Position numbers and translations under genes: made by a program
The notes under the pieces: model-generated
What the model saw: the letters and a program-made list of their open reading frames with translations, nothing else
Databases searched by the model: none
What the model was told of the DNA's origin: nothing
In this document: in pieces, positions 58,356 through 64,000 of the stretch
How positions within the stretch are numbered: the first letter of the stretch is position 1
Layout: every line of letters starts with the position of its first letter
Origin: JAPHSX01 sp039714395
GTDB taxonomy: Bacteria; Pseudomonadota; Gammaproteobacteria; Thiohalomonadales; Thiohalomonadaceae
NCBI GenBank assembly: GCA_039714395.1
Contig: JBDLJH010000009.1
Span: 1 to 64,000 of the forward strand
Length of the DNA stretch: 64,000 bases
Direction of reading: 5' to 3'

Positions 58356-59723
58356 TCACCTCTTCCGCCGTTTCCACCAGATGGCGACACCGCTGCCGAT
58401 GAGCAGGCCCGGGATCACCAGTAGGAAGCTGAAGCCGATGAGCATCGACAGGGTTGGGGTGATCACCAGCAGGGTGTCGGGTGAGATGCGCGGGGCGATG
58501 GTGATATGGCTGTCGTCGTGGCTTAGCCAGTTGAGCAGGCGGTTGCCCAGCTCCTGGTTGGCGCCGTTGCCCAGATAGCTGTTGGAGAGAAAGTCACCGT
58601 CGCCCATTACCGCGATGCGTTGAAGTTTTGTCTCTTCGCCCTCGCCTTCGCCCAGTTTGCGCTCCAGCAGCATGCCGATGGTGAGTGGGCCAGAGCGCTC
58701 TACGCCCTGCTCGTAGCCGATGCTCCCCTCCAGCTTGTCCAGCTCGGCCCAGCTGCGCGGCAGGGTGTTGAGTAGCGGTAGTGCCTGCCACCCCTTCTCA
58801 TCGGCCACCTCAATGGCGTGTGCCTTGGGGAACAGGGTGAGGGTGGTCAGTTCTTCGCTGATCGGGTGGGCCGGGTATTCGGGCACCACCACGAAGGCAG
58901 GGTGCTCTATGCCCAGCATCTGCCCGGTGGGGTCAACGATGGTGCCGGGTAGGAAGTTGAGCCCAAGTTGGTCGGCCAGTGCACTGGTGCCGTTCTCCTC
59001 CTGCGGGTCGGATAGCCACAGCAGGTTGCCGCCGTTGTTAATGTACTCCTGGATCAGTTGCAGTTCGCCCGGCAGCAGTGCCACCTGTGGATTGGCGATC
59101 ACAAGTACTGCGCTGTCGTCGGGGATAGATGGTTCGACGCTAAGGTTGATGGCAGCAAAGTGGAAGCCCTGCTCGGTGAGGGCACGGCCCCATTGGCCGA
59201 GGTCGTGGTTGGCCTGGCCGTCGAACTTGCGCTCGCCGTGGCCACTGAGGAACAGCACGCGACGCTCGCCGCTACGCATCATCCGCTGCAGGGCGTTGGT
59301 AAGTGCCTGCTCACCAATTGCCTTGAGGTTCTCGCGGCGACCGCCATACTCCAGCAGCAGTTCACCATCGAGGGTGATCCCCTCGGCGCGTACCCGCTCC
59401 GGCTCCAGGTCCGGGTTGACGAAGTTGAGGGTAATGTCAGGCTTGATGCGCTGGTAGCGAGTCACCAGCCCCTTGGTACGTTTGCGCAGGCCGGAGAGAT
59501 CGTCTTCACGGGTGAATGAGGTGAGGGTGACCGGGCCCTTGAGCTGTTGTAGCAGCGTGGTACTTGCCTCGGAGAGGGTGTGGCGGCTGTTGGCGGTCCA
59601 GTCGGACTCATGATTGTAGCGGGTGCTAAGCCAGCCAAGCAGACCGATCACGGTGAGAAACAGCACCACGAAGGCCCAGGTTTGCAGGCGTAGCTGGCGG
59701 CGGGATTTTGTACTGACTTCCAT
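58356..59723 (-). CDS. GldG-like ABC transporter auxiliary protein
   Basis: A 455-residue protein with an N-terminal helix (about 13-32), a large extracytoplasmic GldG/DUF4350-type region (NSRHTLSEASTTLLQQL, SGHGERKFDG, NNGGNLLWLSDPQEE) and a C-terminal helix (about 423-447) followed by a basic tail. It belongs with the permease and ATPase upstream. In non-gliding bacteria the cargo of this transporter type is not known. Confidence 0.9.
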   Translation of the reverse strand: MEVSTKSRRQLRLQTWAFVVLFLTVIGLLGWLSTRYNHESDWTANSRHTLSEASTTLLQQLKGPVTLTSFTREDDLSGLRKRTKGLVTRYQRIKPDITLNFVNPDLEPERVRAEGITLDGELLLEYGGRRENLKAIGEQALTNALQRMMRSGERRVLFLSGHGERKFDGQANHDLGQWGRALTEQGFHFAAINLSVEPSIPDDSAVLVIANPQVALLPGELQLIQEYINNGGNLLWLSDPQEENGTSALADQLGLNFLPGTIVDPTGQMLGIEHPAFVVVPEYPAHPISEELTTLTLFPKAHAIEVADEKGWQALPLLNTLPRSWAELDKLEGSIGYEQGVERSGPLTIGMLLERKLGEGEGEETKLQRIAVMGDGDFLSNSYLGNGANQELGNRLLNWLSHDDSHITIAPRISPDTLLVITPTLSMLIGFSFLLVIPGLLIGSGVAIWWKRRKR

Positions 59724-59741
59724 CGGGTATCGCTTCCGTTA

Positions 59742-60494
59742 TTAGTTTTGCAGGCGATCAGCATCCAGGCGGCGGATGCTCAGAACCAGAAAGGTGAGGA
59801 TGAACAGCAGGTAGTAGATCACGTCGCTGCTGTTAAACAGGCCTTTGAGTAGCGCCTCGTAGTGGCTCTGCAACGAGAGGTAGGCGAGCACACTCTGCCC
59901 GGCGCCTTCTCCGGCCCAGTTGATGATCCACAGTAGTAGTAGCAGGCCGAAACTGGTCACCGCCGCCACCGTTGGTTGTGCGGTGAGGGTGGACATAAAG
60001 AGCCCGGCTGCGGCGAAGGCGGCGAGCATCAGCCCGAGACCGAGCAGGTTGGAGGCAAGCAGGCCGAAGTCCAGCGTGCCGAGGGCGAGCAGGGAGAGCG
60101 GCATCAGGGTGATCAGCCCCAGCATGATGGCAAGAAAGCCGAGGATGCCGAGGTATTTGCCGAGCACAATCTCGCTCATCGATACCGGTGCCGAGAACAG
60201 CAGTGGCAGGGTGCGTGAGCGGCGCTCCTCGCTGATCAGGCGCATGGTGATCAGCGGGATCACCAGTAGCAGGATAATGGTGGCACTGGAGAACAGTGGG
60301 GCGACGATTACCTCGGTGGCCCCCGGCGGGTTTTCCATCATCGCGATCTGTGACTGGTAGCTGATGTAGGTATCGAGTGTACCGAGGAACAGATAGGCGA
60401 GGATGAACTGCACCACCCCGAGGATCGACCAGGCCAGTGGTGAGAGGAACAGGCTGCGCAGTTCGCGTGCGGCAATAGTGAAGGTCATGCTCAT
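59742..60494 (-). CDS. ABC-2 type permease (GldF-like)
   Basis: A 250-residue membrane protein with six helices. It starts MSMTFTIAARELRSLFLSPL and contains LLVIPLITMRLISEERRSRT, the usual conserved cytoplasmic segment of GldF/ABC-2 permeases, and ends with an LSIRRLDADRLQN tail. It overlaps the ATPase gene by 4 nt and precedes the GldG-like gene by 18 nt. Confidence 0.92.
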   Translation of the reverse strand: MSMTFTIAARELRSLFLSPLAWSILGVVQFILAYLFLGTLDTYISYQSQIAMMENPPGATEVIVAPLFSSATIILLLVIPLITMRLISEERRSRTLPLLFSAPVSMSEIVLGKYLGILGFLAIMLGLITLMPLSLLALGTLDFGLLASNLLGLGLMLAAFAAAGLFMSTLTAQPTVAAVTSFGLLLLLWIINWAGEGAGQSVLAYLSLQSHYEALLKGLFNSSDVIYYLLFILTFLVLSIRRLDADRLQN

Positions 60495-61450
60495 GCGGCG
60501 TCCTCCTCACTGGATTTGGTGACAGGCTCTGTGGTCGTGATATTGACGAAGACATCTTCCAGCGACAGACGCTCGGGGGTCAGCTCGTAGAGCCCCCATC
60601 CTTCGGCCACGGCGCGTTCGACGATGGCCTCGGCGGGATCGGTTTGTGGTTCGTGGCTGAGGCGCAGGCGGCCATCCTCCAACGACTCGGCAGCGGTTAT
60701 GCCATCAATGGCACTGAGTTGCTCGATAGCGGGCGGACGGCGCAGGGCGATCAGCAGACTGGAGCTTTGCATGCGCTGGGTCAGACCGTCGATGCTGTCG
60801 CTGAGTACCAGTTGCCCTTTGTTGATGATCTGCACCCGGTCGCAGGTGGCCTGCACCTCAGGGAGGATGTGGGTGGAGAGGATCACGCTGTGCTCGGTGC
60901 CGATGTCGCGAATTAGCTGACGGATCTCGCGGATTTGAATCGGGTCGAGGCCGACGGTGGGCTCATCGAGGATCACCACGTCGGGCGAGTGGATAATCGC
61001 CTGGGCGATGCCGACCCGTTGCTGGTAGCCCTTGGAGAGGTTGTTAATCAGTCGCTGGTTTACCTCGGTGAGGCCGCAGCGCTGCTTGGCGTTGTCGACG
61101 GCGGCGGCGATCTTTCCCTTCTCGATGGCGTTAAGTCGGGCACAGTAGTTGAGATATTCATCCACTGTCAGTTCGCGATAAAGCGGCGGTTGCTCTGGCA
61201 GGTAGCCCAGTGCCCGCTTTGCCTCTTTGGGATTCTCCAACATATCGATGCCGTTGATGGTAACGGCCCCGGCGCTGGGCGCGAGGTTGCCGGTGAGCAT
61301 CTGCATGGTGGTTGATTTACCGGCGCCGTTGGGGCCAAGAAAACCGAGCACTTCACCACGCTTCACCTCGAAGCTGAGCTGGTTTACCGCCAGGGTATTG
61401 CCGAAACGGCGTGAGAGGTGTTCTACCTTGATTAAGCTGTCGTTATCCAT
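60491..61450 (-). CDS. ABC transporter ATP-binding protein (GldA-like)
   Basis: A 319-residue ATPase with Walker A GPNGAGKSTT, the Q-loop GYLPEQPPLY, signature LSKGYQQRVGIAQA, Walker B VVILDEPTVGLDP and the H-loop LSTHIL. A C-terminal regulatory extension (about 220-319) follows. It is the first gene of the six-gene minus-strand operon that includes mutM. Confidence 0.95.
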   Translation of the reverse strand: MDNDSLIKVEHLSRRFGNTLAVNQLSFEVKRGEVLGFLGPNGAGKSTTMQMLTGNLAPSAGAVTINGIDMLENPKEAKRALGYLPEQPPLYRELTVDEYLNYCARLNAIEKGKIAAAVDNAKQRCGLTEVNQRLINNLSKGYQQRVGIAQAIIHSPDVVILDEPTVGLDPIQIREIRQLIRDIGTEHSVILSTHILPEVQATCDRVQIINKGQLVLSDSIDGLTQRMQSSSLLIALRRPPAIEQLSAIDGITAAESLEDGRLRLSHEPQTDPAEAIVERAVAEGWGLYELTPERLSLEDVFVNITTTEPVTKSSEEDAA

Positions 61451-61589
61451 ATGTATTTTATTAATTTGGCTTCTGTAATGGTCGAAAGATTATCACTGTT
61501 GATTTCGGTATGATACCGCGCACCGGAACTATTACGTTTCTGATGAAACCCCCACTCTTTCTAATTCAGATTTTTTACAGAGTTTGAGC

Positions 61590-63560
61590 ATGCTGTTAGG
61601 CGTAGATACCGGCGGAACCTTTACCGACTTTGTGCTGTTCGATGGCAGGGCGCTGCACGTGCACAAGGTGCTCTCCACCCCCCATGCACCGGAGCAGGCG
61701 ATTCTGCAGGGGGTGCGTGAGCTGGGTCTTGACGGCGAGGCGTTGCGGCAGTTGCAGGTGGTGCACGGCTCTACCGTTGCCACCAATGCCGTGCTGGAGG
61801 GCAAGGGGGTACACACGGTCTTTATTACCAATTATGGTCTCAAGGATATGCTGACTCTTGGCCGTCAGGCACGGCGCGAGCTCTATAATCTGCAGCCGCA
61901 GCGGGTAGCTCCCCCGGTTCCTGAAGAACTCTGTCTGGAGACAGGTGGTCGGCTTGGCGCCGATGGTGAGGTGGTGGAGCCTCTCATCGATGAAGAGCTG
62001 GCGCAGCTGGTGGAGCAGGTTCAGACACTGAAGCCCGAGGCGGTAGCGATCAACCTGCTCTTCTCCTTCCTCGACGATAGCTTTGAAAGACAAATTGAGG
62101 CGGCCCTGCCGGATGATCTTTTTATCTCCCGCTCCTCCGCCATCCTCCCCGAGTACAAGGAGTATGAGCGCGGTATTACCACCTGGCTCAACGCTTGGGT
62201 AGGGCCGTTGGTCGAAGGTTATCTGGCCCGGCTGGAGGCGGGGCTGCCGGGTGCCACCGTCTCGGTGATGCAGAGCTCGGGTGACACCATCGAGGCGGGG
62301 CTGGCTGGTCGGCAGGCGGTGCATATGTTGCTCTCTGGTCCTGCCGGCGGACTGTCTGCGGCGAAGACTATCGGTGCGCTGGCCGGGTGGGAGCATCTGC
62401 TCACCTTCGATATGGGTGGGACTTCTACAGACGTTGCGCTAATTGATGGTGAGCTACAGCTGACCAGTGAGGGGCAGATTGGCCCCTGGCCGGTATCAGT
62501 ACCGATGGTAGACATGCACACCATTGGTGCCGGGGGAGGCTCTATTGCACATCTCGATGCCGGTGGCCTGCTACAGGTGGGGCCGGAGTCGGCGGGGGCT
62601 GTGCCGGGACCTGCCTGTTATGGTCGCGGCGGTAAATCTGCCACAGTGACCGATGCCAACTTGTTGTTGGGACGCTTACGCCCCGATGCCTTTCTCGGTG
62701 GCGAGATGTCGCTTGATGTGGCGGCGGCAGAGACGGCGGTCGGTGTTATCGCCAATCAGTTGGGTATTGGCCTGCATCAGGTGGCGGAGGGGATCATTCG
62801 TATTGCCAATGAGCATATGGCGCGTGCGTTGCGGGTGATCTCGGTGCAGCGTGGGGTCGATCCGCGGCAGATGACCCTCGTCTCATTCGGTGGGGCGGGA
62901 GGGCTGCATGTTTGCGCCCTGGCCGAGTCGCTGGGGATGTGCCAGGCGATGGTGCCGATCCATGGAGGCGTGCTCTCCGCGCTGGGCATGCTTACCGCGC
63001 CACGGGGGCGGCAGTTGTCGCGTACACGGCAGGGGCTGCTGGAGGCGATCACGGTAGCTGAGATAGAGGAGGAGCTGAGTGCGCTGCGTGAGGAGGGGCT
63101 GGCTTCGCTGGCGCAGGAGGGAGTAACCGCCAGTACGGTCATCGCAAGCCCCTCGCTGGATCTGCGCTACTGTGGCCAGTCCTATACTCTCAACGTGGCG
63201 TGGCAGGGTGAGAGTGCTGACAGTGCCGAGGCATTTCATCTGGCCCATCAGGAGCGCTACGGCCACCGGCTGGAGTTGCCGGTGGAGCTGGTGAATCTGA
63301 GGCTGCGTCTGCGCGGACCGTCACCGCAGTTGCCAATTACGACCCTGCACGCTGGCCGGGAGGAGGCGGTGCCGGAGTGGGCGACCCTGCACGGTATCGA
63401 TGATGCGGTCGCACTCTACCGACGGGATGCCCTGCAGGCGGGCGATGTGTTGCCGGGACCGGCGCTGGTGACCGAGCAGGTCTCTACGACCTTTATTGCA
63501 CCGCTGTGGCAGGCGATGGTCGACCCGCACGGTAATTTGTTGCTGCAATATCGAGATTGA
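61590..63560 (+). CDS. Hydantoinase/oxoprolinase family protein (HyuA-like)
   Basis: A 656-residue protein of the ASKHA fold: the N-terminal phosphate loop LLGVDTGGTFTDFVLFDG, HGSTVATNAVLEGKG, LLSGPAGGLSAAKTIG, TFDMGGTSTDVAL and FGGAGGLHVCALAESLG. The family hydrolyses hydantoins or 5-oxoproline, usually with a HyuB partner, or forms part of acetone/acetophenone carboxylases. No HyuB gene is adjacent; a terminator follows immediately. The ATG at 61590 is chosen over a TTG two codons upstream. Confidence 0.88.
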   Translation: MLLGVDTGGTFTDFVLFDGRALHVHKVLSTPHAPEQAILQGVRELGLDGEALRQLQVVHGSTVATNAVLEGKGVHTVFITNYGLKDMLTLGRQARRELYNLQPQRVAPPVPEELCLETGGRLGADGEVVEPLIDEELAQLVEQVQTLKPEAVAINLLFSFLDDSFERQIEAALPDDLFISRSSAILPEYKEYERGITTWLNAWVGPLVEGYLARLEAGLPGATVSVMQSSGDTIEAGLAGRQAVHMLLSGPAGGLSAAKTIGALAGWEHLLTFDMGGTSTDVALIDGELQLTSEGQIGPWPVSVPMVDMHTIGAGGGSIAHLDAGGLLQVGPESAGAVPGPACYGRGGKSATVTDANLLLGRLRPDAFLGGEMSLDVAAAETAVGVIANQLGIGLHQVAEGIIRIANEHMARALRVISVQRGVDPRQMTLVSFGGAGGLHVCALAESLGMCQAMVPIHGGVLSALGMLTAPRGRQLSRTRQGLLEAITVAEIEEELSALREEGLASLAQEGVTASTVIASPSLDLRYCGQSYTLNVAWQGESADSAEAFHLAHQERYGHRLELPVELVNLRLRLRGPSPQLPITTLHAGREEAVPEWATLHGIDDAVALYRRDALQAGDVLPGPALVTEQVSTTFIAPLWQAMVDPHGNLLLQYRD

Positions 63561-63591
63561 GCTGTGTCGTGGTCGTCTGAATGACAGGCAT

Positions 63592-63620
63592 AAAAAAGCC
63601 CGGCATTGCCGGGCTTTTTT
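63592..63620. terminator. Bidirectional intrinsic terminator
   Basis: AAAAAAGCCCGGC-ATT-GCCGGGCTTTTTT, a perfect 13-bp stem with T-runs on both sides. It lies between the convergent hydantoinase gene and rpmG. Confidence 0.95.
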
Positions 63621-63637
63621 ACAGGTACTGGAAAGCC

Positions 63638-63805
63638 TTACTTAATCTTGGCTTCCTTGTACATGACGTGCTGGCGAACAACGGGATCAAATTTCTTGAT
63701 CTCCATCTTGCCGGGCATGTTGCGCTTGTTCTTGTCGGTGGTGTAGAAGTGACCGGTGCCTGCGCTGGAGTTGAGGCGGATTTTGTCGCGTGCTGATTTA
63801 GCCAT
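63638..63805 (-). CDS. rpmG: 50S ribosomal protein L33
   Basis: A 55-residue ribosomal protein starting MAKSARDKIRLNSSAGTGHF, with FYTTDKNKRNMPGKMEIKKF and a C-terminal VVRQHVMYKEAKIK. No CxxC zinc pairs are present, so it is the zinc-free type. AAGGAG lies upstream of the ATG. It directly follows rpmB, the universal bacterial pair. Confidence 0.97.
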   Translation of the reverse strand: MAKSARDKIRLNSSAGTGHFYTTDKNKRNMPGKMEIKKFDPVVRQHVMYKEAKIK

Positions 63806-63816
63806 GATTTAGCTCC

Positions 63817-64000
63817 TTATACCTTTTCGCCGCGGGCTCGCATATCTGACAGTACTGAGTCGATGCCCTTCTTGTCGATGATACGCATCCCCTTGGTGGT
63901 GAGACGCAGTTTAACCCAGCGGTTCTCGCTCTCAACCCAGAAACGATGGGTGTGTAGATTGGGCAGGAAACGACGCTTCGTCTTGTTGTGCGCGTGTGAA
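63817..64000 (-). CDS. rpmB: 50S ribosomal protein L28, 3' part (cut by window edge)
   Basis: The visible C-terminal 61 residues include AHNKTKRRFLPNLHTHRFW, VKLRLTTKGMRIIDKKGID and the end MRARGEKV. This is the L28 signature. The start lies beyond the right edge. It is upstream of rpmG with an 11-nt spacer. Confidence 0.97.
   Translation of the reverse strand, partial: SHAHNKTKRRFLPNLHTHRFWVESENRWVKLRLTTKGMRIIDKKGIDSVLSDMRARGEKV

Noticed and set aside
1..64000. CRISPR arrays, rRNA and tRNA genes
   Set aside because: No regularly spaced direct repeats and no tRNA cloverleaf or rRNA sequence were noticed by eye. A covariance scan was not possible here.

Overview
The window looks like a chromosomal segment of a moderately GC-rich gammaproteobacterium, probably a chemolithoautotrophic (sulfur-oxidizer-like) lineage. 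The evidence is gammaproteobacterial gene order and families (bioB-F-H-C-D, gmk-rpoZ-spoT-ridA-recG, cyaY/lptM-lysA, dapF-DUF484-xerC, rpmB-rpmG) together with a large DUF2309/DabA inorganic-carbon-uptake cluster, two bacteriohemerythrins, and cytochrome c/DUF302 proteins. The species assignment is inference; no rRNA or tRNA gene was seen.

Layout. 1-733: remnants of two different tyrosine recombinases, one cut by the window edge and one carrying a nonsense codon. 768-5260: complete biotin operon on the minus strand. 5328-7540: comF, then a UbiA-family protein with degenerate catalytic motifs and ubiC. 7566-12904: recG, an M48 lipoprotein peptidase, an SH3 protein and a CHASE2-adenylate cyclase. 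12990-18714: two bacteriohemerythrins bracketing ridA, then spoT, rpoZ, gmk and yicC. 18820-20657: a Ser/Thr kinase coupled to a PP2C phosphatase. 20714-24987: a secreted repeat protein, then rph-rdgB-(Cys4 small protein)-hemW-rof-like-2TM. 25043-27260: DUF302/cytochrome c pair and a methyltransferase broken by TGA at a Trp position. 27302-31426: cyaY, lptM, lysA, a methyltransferase, an HD hydrolase, and lexA-yebG behind two operators of the GTTC-N7-GTTC type. 31554-35499: a diguanylate cyclase under a cyclic-di-GMP (GEMM-I) riboswitch, a PQQ-type sugar dehydrogenase, a long palindromic element and a CoA-binding protein. 35654-45214: the Dab-type cluster with one DabA and four antiporter-like membrane subunits. 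45275-47034: peroxiredoxin-glutaredoxin and divergent oxyR with an OxyR site. 47125-49728: dapF-DUF484-xerC with a palindromic element. 49881-52980: DUF971, an unknown protein, and a lipoprotein plus sugar-phosphate mutarotase enclosed by long inverted repeats. 52995-56507: visibly AT-rich set of small unknown membrane proteins, a GNAT acetyltransferase and an isoprenylcysteine-methyltransferase-like protein. 56549-61450: mutM behind a Gld-type ABC transporter. 61590-63560: a solitary hydantoinase A. 63638-64000: rpmG and the 3' part of rpmB.

The most notable points are the expanded Dab-like carbon transport cluster (including one antiporter-like subunit that lost the proton-path Glu and Lys), the LexA gene with operators of a type known from alphaproteobacteria, a diguanylate cyclase placed under a c-di-GMP riboswitch, and the interruption of the usual lptM-lysA-dapF-DUF484-xerC order by about 18 kb that carries the lexA, c-di-GMP, Dab and OxyR modules.
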